From contig NZ_JALNMI010000006.1 of the NCBI RefSeq assembly GCF_023156585.1, forward strand, positions 1 to 64,000: DNA of 64,000 bases. The letters run 5' to 3'. Position 1 is the stretch's first letter, and every line of letters begins with the position of its first letter. The position numbers were made by a program, and so were the translations under genes. Shown here piece after piece: positions 44,083-53,475 of the stretch. Source of the stretch: Subsaxibacter sp. CAU 1640 (GTDB lineage: Bacteria > Bacteroidota > Bacteroidia > Flavobacteriales > Flavobacteriaceae). A model generated the notes under the pieces. The model was not told the origin of the DNA and did no database searches. It saw only the letters and a program-made list of their open reading frames with translations.

Positions 44083-46455
44083 TCATTTTAATTTTCGTCC
44101 TAAAATGTTAGTTGCAACGGTTGTAAAAATCACGATGCTGATGGAGCTTAATGGCATTAAAACAGCAGCCATCACAGGCATGAGTTGTCCTGTAACCGCA
44201 AAATAGAGTCCTATTACATTATAGAAGAAAGAGAACAAAAAGCTCCACTTGATAATCATAATAGCTGTTTTCGACGCTTTGATATAACTATGCAGCTGGT
44301 TGAACTTTGAAGCGTTTAAGATGGCATCGCAAGCAGGCGAAAACACGTTGATATTTTCTGAAACTGCAATACCAACATGACTTTGCGCCAAAGCGCCTGC
44401 ATCATTCAGTCCATCGCCAACCATCATCACATGGGCACCATTGTCCTGATGATGTTTGATGTATTCTAGCTTGTCATTTGGTTTTTGGTTGAAAATGAGC
44501 TTGGTTTTTGCAGGCAATAACTTCTTGAGATTGTTGAGTTCGCTAGCATTATCACCTGACAGAATCACCAAGTCATATTCTTTCTTTAGTTTATTGAATA
44601 GTTTTGAAATCCCTTTTCGATAAGCATTGTAAAAGGTGAATTTTCCCTTATAACCTTGATTGGTGCTAACGTAAACAGAAGTCTTGAGATCGGTTTCAGG
44701 TTGCAATTGTCCTACATATTTCGCGGAACCAATTTTAACCGATTGATCACTTGTTTCTCCATAAATGCCTTCACCTAAATGTTCTTCATAATGATCGAGA
44801 GTAACAATGTTATTTTTTTGAAGAATGTTGTATAACGAGCGGCTTAACGGATGATTTGAATGCCTTAAAGTGCTCGTCAACAAGACTGTTTCTTCTTCAG
44901 AAAGTGTTTCACCTTCGTAATTGGTTTTGCTCTTTGCATTAGAAGTAATCGTGCCAGTTTTGTCAAAAACAATGGTGTCTATTTTTGCCAATTGTTCTAT
45001 AACCGAAGCATTTTTAAGATAAAATTTCAGTTTGCCGAAAATGCGCAATAAATTCCCGAGAGTAAATGGTGCCGAAAGCGCTATGGCACAAGGACAAGCG
45101 ATAATCAACACTGCTGTAAAAACATTTATGGCTTTTGAACTATCAACCACCAACCAGTATAAACTAGCCAAAACAGCAATGCTTAAAACTGCAATGGTAA
45201 ACCGCTTGCTGATGGCATTGGTAAGTGTTGTAAAACCATCTTCTTTGTTTTTGCTGAAAACATCGTTACTCCAAAGTTGAGTTAAATAACTTTGCTCTAC
45301 AGCATTCAAGGCTTCCATTTCAATACTTCCAGACGTTTGCTTGCCACCAGCAAAAAGTTTGTCGCCTGATTGCTTCTTAACAGCCTCTGATTCGCCAGTG
45401 ACAAAACTATAGTCAATATTGGCATTTCCATTCATCAAAATGCCATCCACAGGAATCAATTCTTCATTCCTGATTAATAATCTATCACCTTTTTTGATGT
45501 TATAGACCTGAATGGGTGTTTCAATTCCGTTGGAAATTTTTGTAACTGCAATTGGGAAGTAAGATTTGTAATCGCGTTCAAAGGATAAAAAGGCATAGGT
45601 GCGTTGCTGGAAAAATTTCCCTAACAAAAGGAAGAACACCAAGCCTGTCAAACTATCAAAAAAGCCAGTTCCTAAATCAAAGATGATCTCAACCGTACTT
45701 CTGATGAATAATACTAGAATTCCAAGCGCAATGGGAATATCAATGTTCAGAAATCTTGCTTTGACGCCTTTGTATGCTGAAATAAAATAATCTTGGCCTG
45801 CATAAAATACGACAGGCAATGAAAAAGCAAACATCAACCATCTGAAAAGCGATTTGTATTGCTCTAGCCAAAATTCGCCCACTTCAAAATATTCAGGAAA
45901 TGACAAAAACATGACGTTCCCAAAAGCAAAACCAGCGACACCAAGTTTGTAAATTAAGCTACGGTTAACTTTGTTTTTTCCTGTGTTGAAATCTTCCAAA
46001 GAAATGTAAGGTTCATAACCAATTCTGCTTAATAATAAAACCACATCTTTCAGTGAGATGTCTTCTGATTTGTAGGTGATGCGAACCGTTTTTTTTCCAA
46101 AATTAACTTGCGAAGCCGTAATATTTGGATTGAGTTTGTTGAGGTTTTCCAAAATCCAGATGCAAGAACTGCAATGAATGTGTGGAATGGTCAAAGTGGT
46201 AATTTGATGTTTGCCATCATTGAATTCGGTAAGCTTTTCGATGATGCCCTCATCCGATAGAAAATCATACTTTCCTTGGATTTCTTTTGGTGTATTACCT
46301 GGTGCTTGCTGCAAATCGTAGTAACAGGTTAAATCATTTTCAGAGAAAATCTCATAAACTGTTTTACAGCCATTACAGCAGAAATTTTTATCATTATAGA
46401 TGATGTGCTCTGCCGAACATGCATCACCACAATGGAAACAGGAGGTTTGTTCCAT
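44083..46455 (-). CDS. ccoI: copper-transporting P-type ATPase CcoI
   Basis: A 790-residue P1B ATPase that loads copper into the cbb3 oxidase. Order: an N-terminal Cys-rich domain (CFHCGDAC ... FCCNGC, residues 6-30), one HMA domain with CSSC at 95-98, membrane helices, the CPC membrane motif (ACPCAIALS), the phosphorylation motif DKTGT, and MVGDGLNDAGALAQSHVGIAV. The HMA uses CxxC. Its promoter carries an FNR-type box shared with the divergent regulator gene. Confidence 0.95.
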   Translation of the reverse strand: MEQTSCFHCGDACSAEHIIYNDKNFCCNGCKTVYEIFSENDLTCYYDLQQAPGNTPKEIQGKYDFLSDEGIIEKLTEFNDGKHQITTLTIPHIHCSSCIWILENLNKLNPNITASQVNFGKKTVRITYKSEDISLKDVVLLLSRIGYEPYISLEDFNTGKNKVNRSLIYKLGVAGFAFGNVMFLSFPEYFEVGEFWLEQYKSLFRWLMFAFSLPVVFYAGQDYFISAYKGVKARFLNIDIPIALGILVLFIRSTVEIIFDLGTGFFDSLTGLVFFLLLGKFFQQRTYAFLSFERDYKSYFPIAVTKISNGIETPIQVYNIKKGDRLLIRNEELIPVDGILMNGNANIDYSFVTGESEAVKKQSGDKLFAGGKQTSGSIEMEALNAVEQSYLTQLWSNDVFSKNKEDGFTTLTNAISKRFTIAVLSIAVLASLYWLVVDSSKAINVFTAVLIIACPCAIALSAPFTLGNLLRIFGKLKFYLKNASVIEQLAKIDTIVFDKTGTITSNAKSKTNYEGETLSEEETVLLTSTLRHSNHPLSRSLYNILQKNNIVTLDHYEEHLGEGIYGETSDQSVKIGSAKYVGQLQPETDLKTSVYVSTNQGYKGKFTFYNAYRKGISKLFNKLKKEYDLVILSGDNASELNNLKKLLPAKTKLIFNQKPNDKLEYIKHHQDNGAHVMMVGDGLNDAGALAQSHVGIAVSENINVFSPACDAILNASKFNQLHSYIKASKTAIMIIKWSFLFSFFYNVIGLYFAVTGQLMPVMAAVLMPLSSISIVIFTTVATNILGRKLK

Positions 46456-46480
46456 ACTATTTGCTCATTTTTACCTATTG

Positions 46481-46488
46481 CAAAGGTT
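46481..46488 (-). promoter_or_regulatory. -7-like element of the ccoI promoter
   Basis: On the minus strand AACCTTTG matches TAnnTTTG except for the first base. It lies 22 nt downstream of the FNR-type box at 46511-46524, the same spacing as at ccoS. Confidence 0.5.
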
Positions 46489-46510
46489 GAAATGAGCACT
46501 CAAAAAAAAT

Positions 46511-46524
46511 ATGATATTTATCAG
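46511..46524. promoter_or_regulatory. FNR/Crp-type operator between ccoI and fnr
   Basis: ATGATATTTATCAG has the same 12-bp core (TGATATTTATCA) as the ccoS box. It is centred about 62 bp from the ccoI start and about 44 bp from the fnr start. On the fnr side it falls only about 16 nt from a TAATTTTA -7-like element, which would suit autorepression. Confidence 0.75.
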
Positions 46525-46561
46525 GTTTTAAGTAATTTTACGGAACACTTCAAAATTAGGT

Positions 46562-47239
46562 ATGAGCAAGTGCGAACAGTGCATTATTAGACAATTCAAC
46601 TCCCTTAAAGCACTTACAAAGGATGAGTTAATTCGTATTTCTGGCTGTAAAACATCCCGCTTTGTTAAAAAAGGCGAACTTATTTTTCAGGAAGGGGAAA
46701 CGTTAAATGGCGTGTTCTGCGTAAAAGATGGTGTCTGCAAACTTTCAAAATTGAGTGAAAATGGTAGGGATCACATTGTAAAACTTATTGTGAAAGGTGA
46801 TTTGCTTGGGCAACGTTCTCTAATAGGAAGTGAGTCGGCCAATTTAACTGCTGTTGCGCTAAATGACATGGAGGTTTGTTTTATTCCGAAAGATGAAATT
46901 ATCAGGGATTTGCAAAAAAACTCCAATTTCTCTATGGATGTCTTACAACAAATGGCCAAAGATTTAAAGGAGTCCGACAACGTCATTGTAAATATGGCTC
47001 AAAAGTCTGTAAAAAAACGATTGGCAGAAACTTTACTTTACCTTCATGACAGTTTTGGAACTGATAATGAAGGTGCTTTAAACTTGGTATTGTCTAGAGA
47101 AGATTTCTCAAATATTGTTGGTACAGCAACTGAATCGGCTATACGTATTTTGTCCGATTTCAAAAAAGATGGATTGATTTCATCCATTGGTAAAAAAATA
47201 AGAATCGAAGATATTAAGGCGCTCGAAACAGTCGAATAG
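46562..47239 (+). CDS. Crp/Fnr family transcriptional regulator
   Basis: 225 residues: a cNMP-binding-like beta-barrel sensor (about 25-125) and a C-terminal winged helix (about 160-215) whose recognition helix has ESAIR, keeping the Glu and Arg of FNR (ETISR) but Ile for Ser. The N-terminus has cysteines at 4, 7 and 29, with others at 53 and 59, so an Fe-S or redox switch is possible. It is divergent from ccoI across an FNR box. A role as the regulator of the cbb3 genes is inferred from position and matching box. Confidence 0.9.
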   Translation: MSKCEQCIIRQFNSLKALTKDELIRISGCKTSRFVKKGELIFQEGETLNGVFCVKDGVCKLSKLSENGRDHIVKLIVKGDLLGQRSLIGSESANLTAVALNDMEVCFIPKDEIIRDLQKNSNFSMDVLQQMAKDLKESDNVIVNMAQKSVKKRLAETLLYLHDSFGTDNEGALNLVLSREDFSNIVGTATESAIRILSDFKKDGLISSIGKKIRIEDIKALETVE

Positions 47240-47262
47240 ATTTTGAAATTTTACCCAACAAA

Positions 47263-48477
47263 TTATTCTTTAACAGGTAAATTTTCAACACGCTTCGCAA
47301 CTGCAGGCAAGGATGGTAAGTCTGTCGTCGGCTTGTCCAAATAAAAATAGGCTGTTGCCGATACATCATCCTCTCGGTAAAAATTCGCCCAACCCTCTGG
47401 AAGTGATGGGTCGTCCAATGATTTAGAAGTATCGTCCTCTAAAAGATTGATAAACTGCAAGTGATTGTGAAGAGTTACAGGTTTAATATTGATACCTTTT
47501 TCAAGAAATTCTATTACTTTTTCTTTCCCTGCGCCGCCAATTTGTTGCATCGTCAATGTGATATCTTTATAGAAATAAACAGGGTCAGGAATATGATAGC
47601 GGTAAAAGGCGAACAATCCTTTTTTAACATCAGCAATCGGTGAACCTTGGTACAAATGGCTGTACGCACCTTGGCCATAAGCCGTGCCTATATAATCTTC
47701 AGTGCCTGTTCCAATGATGGTTGGGAAATTATGGTCGCCATCTACATACATCTTAACTTCGCCTTCGCCATACCAAGTGTCTTCAAGCGCAGGATCAGTT
47801 TTGACACCCATATTTGTTCCTAAAAAACTGCCTTTGCCTGCAATTTTCGGAAGAATTTCAAAATCTTTACCCAGTGTAGTTTTATTTTCACGACTCCAAT
47901 AGGCGTGGAAATACAGCATATTTTCATCGTGAGTTTCCATCAATAAATCGACATCATAGAAGAGTTGAATCAAATCGGTGTCAGATTCGTTGGTGATTGT
48001 GATGCGAGCCGCTTTTTTAAAAGGCATAGGAATGATGCAGTTGAAGGAGCGACCTTCAGGGTCAGAAAAAATGGCGCTTTGAAATGGAAGCCTTTGCCCC
48101 AAACCAATACCAAAAAAATCACCAACTGGCGCCGAAACAGCAGGTTTTGAGTTGTCTTCCCAAAACATTTCTATTTTCAATGACCTTAACATCTCTGGGC
48201 TACGCTCATTAAAGGTCATCCAAATTCTTTTTACCGTGCCACTACCTTTTAAATCGATTAGGTTTACGGATTCACCTGCTTTTAAAGATTTGAATGCTGC
48301 GCCTTTCGCACCTTTGTTGGCTTGGCCACCCTGTCCTTTGTTGCCTGTCACATTTTCAAAACTGACCCATTTTGTTTCCTTGTTTTTGGGCATTTGATAC
48401 AGTTCTTGCGCTTCAATTTTGAATGAAAATAGAAGACAAAAAAGCAAAAGGATTTTGAGATACAGTTTGAGGTTCAT
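47263..48477 (-). CDS. GH172-family (DUF2961) glycoside hydrolase candidate
   Basis: A secreted protein of 404 residues with an N-terminal signal (LYLKILLLFCLLFSFKIEAQ). The DUF2961 fold is indicated by VKRIWMTF, LRSLKIEMFWEDNSKPAVSAPVGDFFGIGLG and GTGTEDYIGTAYGQGAYSHLYQG. GH172 enzymes act on fructofuranosides or arabinofuranosides; the substrate here is unknown. The gene is not in a SusC/D polysaccharide locus; it converges with the fnr gene 23 bp away. Confidence 0.85.
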   Translation of the reverse strand: MNLKLYLKILLLFCLLFSFKIEAQELYQMPKNKETKWVSFENVTGNKGQGGQANKGAKGAAFKSLKAGESVNLIDLKGSGTVKRIWMTFNERSPEMLRSLKIEMFWEDNSKPAVSAPVGDFFGIGLGQRLPFQSAIFSDPEGRSFNCIIPMPFKKAARITITNESDTDLIQLFYDVDLLMETHDENMLYFHAYWSRENKTTLGKDFEILPKIAGKGSFLGTNMGVKTDPALEDTWYGEGEVKMYVDGDHNFPTIIGTGTEDYIGTAYGQGAYSHLYQGSPIADVKKGLFAFYRYHIPDPVYFYKDITLTMQQIGGAGKEKVIEFLEKGINIKPVTLHNHLQFINLLEDDTSKSLDDPSLPEGWANFYREDDVSATAYFYLDKPTTDLPSLPAVAKRVENLPVKE

Positions 48478-48549
48478 AAGACGAATGTTTGTTGACTTAA
48501 AATTACAAAATTATAAGTCCGTTCATACGATTTCTATTATTTTTGCCTT

Positions 48550-49167
48550 ATGCACAATTCACTCGTCGAGTATATCCCTGACTATGCCACAGATTATGTT
48601 CTAAATCTGTTGACTCACGATCATTTAGCAGTTAAAGTAAAGCAGGAGCGAAAGACACGCCACGGGGATTACAGAAAACTTCCTAATGGAAAGCATCAAA
48701 TCACGATTAATTCTAATTTGAACAAGTATCGCTTTTTGATAACCTTGATTCACGAGATTGCCCATTTTGAAGCCTATAAAAACTATAGTCGTTTTATCAA
48801 ACCGCACGGGAAGGAATGGAAACATACGTTTCAAAGATTGATGTTGCCAGTGCTGAATCCAAATGTGTTTCCGTCGGAATTGTTACCATTACTTGCAAAG
48901 CATTTCAAAAATCCAAAAGCAAGTAGTGATACAGATGTTAAGTTAGCTTTGGCTTTAAAGAGGTATGACGAACCTAATGATAAAACTTATATTTTTGAAG
49001 TTCCAAAAGGAAGTTTTTTCAAGCTTTACAATGGACGGATTTTTAAGAAGGGTGAAAAAAGACGAACGAGATATGAAGGTGTGGAAGTAGCATCTGGTAG
49101 ATTGTATCTTTTTAACCCAAATGCTGAAGTGGAACTTATTCCTGCGAAAGCAGAAGTTGCTAGATGA
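48550..49167 (+). CDS. SprT-like metalloprotease-fold protein
   Basis: 205 residues. The zinc site HEIAH lies at residues 68-72 with a third ligand likely at His86 (KPHGKEWK), the arrangement of SprT/Spartan domains. The rest (about 120-200) is a basic beta-rich region. SprT-like proteins act in DNA-protein crosslink repair in some lineages, but in Bacteroidota this family is uncharacterised. It is divergent from the GH172 gene. Confidence 0.85.
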   Translation: MHNSLVEYIPDYATDYVLNLLTHDHLAVKVKQERKTRHGDYRKLPNGKHQITINSNLNKYRFLITLIHEIAHFEAYKNYSRFIKPHGKEWKHTFQRLMLPVLNPNVFPSELLPLLAKHFKNPKASSDTDVKLALALKRYDEPNDKTYIFEVPKGSFFKLYNGRIFKKGEKRRTRYEGVEVASGRLYLFNPNAEVELIPAKAEVAR

Positions 49168-49252
49168 AAACTGGAGCGTGCCAAGATTCAATTTCAGCTA
49201 TATAATTTCAAGACTAACAACTAGAATATAATTCCATAATAGGAATAACAAA

Positions 49253-50335
49253 ATGAAGAACAAAAATTATTACGCCATCTTGATGGCAGGCGGTGTAGGG
49301 TCTAGGTTTTGGCCCGTGAGTACTCAAGATTTTCCAAAGCAGTTCCACGATATGTTGGGTACTGGCGACACTTTGATTCAAAAAACGTTTCAAAGACTGG
49401 AACAACTGATTCCATCAGAAAATATTTTTATATTGACTAACGCACTTTATAACGATTTGGTGTTACAACAGTTGCCCAAAGTAACACAGCGTCAAGTGTT
49501 GTTGGAACCAGCTATGCGCAACACAGCTCCTTGTATTTTATATGCAGCTTTAAAAATTCAGAAGGAAAATCCTAATGCTGTGATGGTCGTGGCACCAAGT
49601 GACCATTGGATTGAAGACGAAAAAACTTTTAGTAACAACGTTCAGCAGGTTTTCGACTTCTGCGAAACCAATGATGTTTTAATGACTTTAGGTATTCAGC
49701 CTACATTTCCAAATACTGGTTATGGCTATGTGGAATACGATAAAGATTCATCTAATGCCATAAAACCTGTCAATCAATTCAGGGAAAAGCCTGATTATGA
49801 AACAGCAAAATCGTTTATTGCTCAAGGTAATTTTCTGTGGAATGCTGGTATTTTTATGTGGAGTGCTAAAAGCGTTGTGAAAGCATTCCAAAAATATCAA
49901 AATGAATTATATGAATTGTTTGCGGAAGGCATACCAGCTTATAATACTCCTGATGAAAATGAATTTATAGCCAACAATTATGTGGATGCGGAAAACATTT
50001 CTGTCGATTATGCCATTATGGAGCAGTCTAGCAATGTCTATGTGCTTCCGGCAGAATTTGATTGGAATGACCTTGGAACTTGGGGAAGTCTCTATGACAA
50101 GCTAGATAAAGATGACAGCGGAAATGCAGTTGTGAATGCAAGAACCTTGACAGAAGATGCTTCAGGAAATATGATCAGGACCAAAAAAGGGAAAATTGCG
50201 GTCATTGATGGGTTGAAAGATTATATCATTGTCGATAAAGAAGAAGTTTTGCTTATATTTCCAAAAGAAAAAGAACAGGACATCAAAAAAGTACTTCAAA
50301 AAGTAAAGGACAAATTTGGTGAGCAATACGGATAG
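49253..50335 (+). CDS. manC: mannose-1-phosphate guanylyltransferase
   Basis: A 360-residue nucleotidyltransferase making GDP-mannose for surface glycans. The N-terminal LMAGGVGSRFWPVSTQDFPKQF is the diagnostic pyrophosphorylase signature; GTGDTLIQKTFQRL, the substrate motifs VVAPSDHWI and FREKPDYETA, and FLWNAGIFMW follow. The separate phosphomannose isomerase domain of bifunctional AlgA-like enzymes is absent (the C-terminus stops near 360), so it is the monofunctional form. Confidence 0.94.
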   Translation: MKNKNYYAILMAGGVGSRFWPVSTQDFPKQFHDMLGTGDTLIQKTFQRLEQLIPSENIFILTNALYNDLVLQQLPKVTQRQVLLEPAMRNTAPCILYAALKIQKENPNAVMVVAPSDHWIEDEKTFSNNVQQVFDFCETNDVLMTLGIQPTFPNTGYGYVEYDKDSSNAIKPVNQFREKPDYETAKSFIAQGNFLWNAGIFMWSAKSVVKAFQKYQNELYELFAEGIPAYNTPDENEFIANNYVDAENISVDYAIMEQSSNVYVLPAEFDWNDLGTWGSLYDKLDKDDSGNAVVNARTLTEDASGNMIRTKKGKIAVIDGLKDYIIVDKEEVLLIFPKEKEQDIKKVLQKVKDKFGEQYG

Positions 50336-50387
50336 TATATCTATTTGATTTTAGTTAGTTGATTGATTCACAATAGCGAAAATAGCG

Positions 50388-51854
50388 ATGGAAGAAAATA
50401 AATTCAATTTTTCTGAAGAAGAAGCCAATAAAGACCAGGCTGTAGAGCAATCTAAAGAAGCAGTAAAAAAGGATGCGCAAGGATTATTGCAAAGCATCAA
50501 AAAGTTCTTTAGGGAACTGTTGGATTTTAGGGAAGATACCGATAGAGATGCTACCTTGGCAGCCATTAAAGGTGACATTCCATTTAAGGGTGCTACCGCT
50601 TGGATTTTAATCTGCTCTATATTTGTGGCATCCATTGGTTTAAATGCAAGTTCCACTGCAGTGGTGATTGGCGCTATGTTAATTTCGCCTCTTATGGGCC
50701 CAATTTTAGGTGTGGGACTTTCTATTGCCATAAATGATGTCGATACTCTGAAACGTTCATTGGTCAATCTTGCCATTATGATTGTTTTGAGTTTATTGAC
50801 AGCGTTTTTGTTTTTCTATCTCTTTCCATTGAGTGAAGATACGTCTGAACTTTTAGGACGTGTAAAACCAGATATTCGAGATGTTTTGATAGCATTTTTT
50901 GGTGGTTTGGCGTTGATAATAGCTCGTACCAAAAGAGGAACCATTGCATCAGTCATCTTTGGTGTTGCCATTGCTACAGCATTGATGCCACCGTTGTGTA
51001 CGGCAGGTTATGGATTGGCAAAAGCCAATTGGCCTTACTTCTTTGGAGCGATGTATCTTTTTACGATCAACACGATTTTTATTGCCTTGGCAACGTTTAT
51101 CGTCGTAAAGATTTTGGGCTTTCCAATGCTCAAGTATGCCAATTCCAAAAGACGCAGACGTACAGGTCAGATTGCTACTGTGATTGCAGTCATCGTAATG
51201 GTTCCGGCACTTTTTACATTTGTGGAAGTATGGCGCGAAAGCCAGTTTGAAAATGCAGTAAAGTCTTTCCTTGATAATGAATTGGAACCTTTGCCACATT
51301 CAGAATTCATAAGGGATAATGCGGTGCCAGAATTTTCAAGAGTAAAAGATGAGCAGTCGATTCTTGAGTTGAACACCTTCGGATTGGATCAGGTTGATGA
51401 CAATACGATTTCGTTATTGAGAGCCCGAATGAAAGATTATCCTGCATTGTCTAATACGAAACTAGTATTCAACCAAAACAGGTCGAAGAATTTGGACAAT
51501 CTTCGATATATGTCGCAAATACGATATCGCGATTCATTGGATTTGCTTTCTCAATCAGAAAAAATTGAATTTCTAGAAAATAAAGTCGCCAAATTATCGA
51601 AATATGAAGCACTTCAAATTCCGTTTGAAGAGTTAAGCAAAGAAGTAAAAATCAACTACGAAAACCTTCAAAATTTATCCTATTCAAGTGTCATCAGTTC
51701 TAATTTTACAAAATTAGATACTACGCCTGTCTTCACAGCAAAGTGGAACAATTCTGTTGCAGAAGATGAAATCAACAAGGAAAAAGACAGGTTGTATCGT
51801 TGGTTAAAACAAAAATACAAGTTAGATACCTTGGTGGTAAGAAGGGAAAATTAA
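50388..51854 (+). CDS. DUF389 family membrane protein
   Basis: 488 residues. The DUF389 core (about 60-265) has SIFVASIGLNASSTAVVIGAMLISPLMGPILGVGLSIAINDV with a run of about six membrane spans and the FFGGLALIIARTKRGTIASVIFGVAIATALMPPLCTAGYGLA segment. The N-terminal 55 residues are charged and cytoplasmic. The C-terminal half (about 275-488) is hydrophilic with heptad-like stretches. Function unknown in this phylum. It converges with the mlaF gene (3 bp). Confidence 0.9.
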   Translation: MEENKFNFSEEEANKDQAVEQSKEAVKKDAQGLLQSIKKFFRELLDFREDTDRDATLAAIKGDIPFKGATAWILICSIFVASIGLNASSTAVVIGAMLISPLMGPILGVGLSIAINDVDTLKRSLVNLAIMIVLSLLTAFLFFYLFPLSEDTSELLGRVKPDIRDVLIAFFGGLALIIARTKRGTIASVIFGVAIATALMPPLCTAGYGLAKANWPYFFGAMYLFTINTIFIALATFIVVKILGFPMLKYANSKRRRRTGQIATVIAVIVMVPALFTFVEVWRESQFENAVKSFLDNELEPLPHSEFIRDNAVPEFSRVKDEQSILELNTFGLDQVDDNTISLLRARMKDYPALSNTKLVFNQNRSKNLDNLRYMSQIRYRDSLDLLSQSEKIEFLENKVAKLSKYEALQIPFEELSKEVKINYENLQNLSYSSVISSNFTKLDTTPVFTAKWNNSVAEDEINKEKDRLYRWLKQKYKLDTLVVRREN

Positions 51855-51857
51855 AAT

Positions 51858-52625
51858 TTACATATCTTCTTCAAGATACATCTTCTGAACACGCTTGAAC
51901 AAATCTGAAGAGTAAACAAAGTTGGTCACAGCCTCATTATCCGTCTTAAAAATGGTTTTGTTGGAGCCTTCCCATTCCTTGAGACCATCTTTTAAGAAGA
52001 TGATTTTTTCGCCGATTTCCATTACGGAATTCATGTCATGAGTATTTATCATCGTGGTAATATCGTACTCTTGTGTAATCTCTTGAATCAAATTATCAAT
52101 AACCGTTGCAGTTTTTGGATCCAAGCCAGAATTAGGTTCGTCGCAAAATAAGTACTTCGGTTTATTGACAATGGCTCTAGCAATAGCAACACGTTTTTGC
52201 ATTCCACCAGAAGCTTCACTTGGTAATTTTTTATGCGCATCGGCTAGATTCACACGTTTCAATACAAAATTGACACGGTCTTGCATTTCACTTTTGCTTT
52301 GTTTGGTAAACATTTTCAAAGGAAACATGACGTTTTCTGCAATGGTCATCGAATCAAACAGTGCGCTTCCCTGAAAAACCATGCCCATTTCCGCCCTTAA
52401 ATCACTTCTCTCATCATCAGAAAGGTCTAAATAATCATGACCATTATAGGAAATGCTTCCTTTGTCTGGAATAAATAACCCCAATAAACATTTAAGAAAA
52501 ACCGTTTTCCCTGAACCACTTTGACCAATGATCAGATTGGTCTTTCCTTTTTCAAAGGTTGTACTGATGCCTTTTAAAACGTCATGGTCACCAAATGATT
52601 TATATATATCCTTGACTTCGATCAT
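51858..52625 (-). CDS. mlaF: ABC transporter ATP-binding protein (MlaF-like)
   Basis: A 255-residue ATPase. Walker A GQSGSGKTVFLKCLL, the Q-loop MVFQGSALFDSMTI (typical of Mla), the signature SGGMQKRVAIARA and Walker B LFCDEPNSGLDP are visible. It powers the MlaE permease in retrograde phospholipid transport for outer-membrane asymmetry. Its start overlaps the mlaE stop by one base. The MCE (MlaD-like) partner is not adjacent. Confidence 0.93.
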   Translation of the reverse strand: MIEVKDIYKSFGDHDVLKGISTTFEKGKTNLIIGQSGSGKTVFLKCLLGLFIPDKGSISYNGHDYLDLSDDERSDLRAEMGMVFQGSALFDSMTIAENVMFPLKMFTKQSKSEMQDRVNFVLKRVNLADAHKKLPSEASGGMQKRVAIARAIVNKPKYLFCDEPNSGLDPKTATVIDNLIQEITQEYDITTMINTHDMNSVMEIGEKIIFLKDGLKEWEGSNKTIFKTDNEAVTNFVYSSDLFKRVQKMYLEEDM

Positions 52626-53362
52626 TAACTTAAAAGCATTTGGGTTAAAATATAATTCAACAAGATAATCATCACACTCGTCCAGACGAACGCTGTTGTA
52701 CTGGCTTTACCAACTTCAAGTGCACCACCTTTCATAAAGTAACCATAATAAGAAGGAATTGTTGCCAATAAAAATGCAAAGACAAAGGTTTTGATGAATG
52801 CGTAGGTCATATGAAACGGAATAAAGTCCATTTGAACACCAGTTATATAGTCATCCAAGGTGCTAAATCCGCCATAAATACATGCTGCCATACCACCTAA
52901 AATACCAAGAAACATTGCAATTGAAATCACAAAAGGATAGAGCATCAAAGACACAAATTTTGGAAACACCAAATAATTGATGGCATTGATTCCCATAACC
53001 TCTAAAGCATCTATTTGTTCGGTAACACGCATGGTACCAATACTCGAAGTAATAAAAGATCCGACCTTACCCGCCATGATTATTGAGATAAATGTAGGCG
53101 CAAATTCCAATATGACTGACTGACGTGTTGCAAAACCAACAAGATATTTCGGAATCAAAGGGTTGCTGATGTTTAAAGCCGTTTGAATCGTTACAACACC
53201 ACCGACAAAAAAAGAAATGAATGCTACGATGCCCAAGGAACCAATAATCAAATCATCAATGTCTTTAAAAATCAAGCCTCGCATAACAGACCATTTGGTG
53301 GGCTTGCGAAACATTTCTTTAATCATCAAAAAGTAGGCGCCAATATTATGTATATACGACAT
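52625..53362 (-). CDS. mlaE: MlaE-family ABC permease
   Basis: A 245-residue permease with the MlaE pattern: GVVTIQTALNISNPLIPKYLVGF, EFAPTFISIIMAGKVGSFITSSIGTMRVTEQIDALEVMG (the central motif) and FALLATIPSYYGYFMKGGALEVGKASTTAFVWTS near the end. Five or six membrane spans are present. It pairs with the ATPase downstream. Confidence 0.94.
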   Translation of the reverse strand: MSYIHNIGAYFLMIKEMFRKPTKWSVMRGLIFKDIDDLIIGSLGIVAFISFFVGGVVTIQTALNISNPLIPKYLVGFATRQSVILEFAPTFISIIMAGKVGSFITSSIGTMRVTEQIDALEVMGINAINYLVFPKFVSLMLYPFVISIAMFLGILGGMAACIYGGFSTLDDYITGVQMDFIPFHMTYAFIKTFVFAFLLATIPSYYGYFMKGGALEVGKASTTAFVWTSVMIILLNYILTQMLLS

Positions 53363-53475
53363 AGCAAAATTTGTAACCGCTAAGTTATAAAAAACTTGAA
53401 CGTTATTAACCTTTATTTAAAATTATGATTCTGTTAAAAACCGTATTTTTGAAATCTACAAACTAAACACTAGAA

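Noticed and set aside
50351-50776. Antisense 141-codon ORF over the DUF389 gene start
   Set aside because: It lies across a well-supported gene and its start; no independent evidence.
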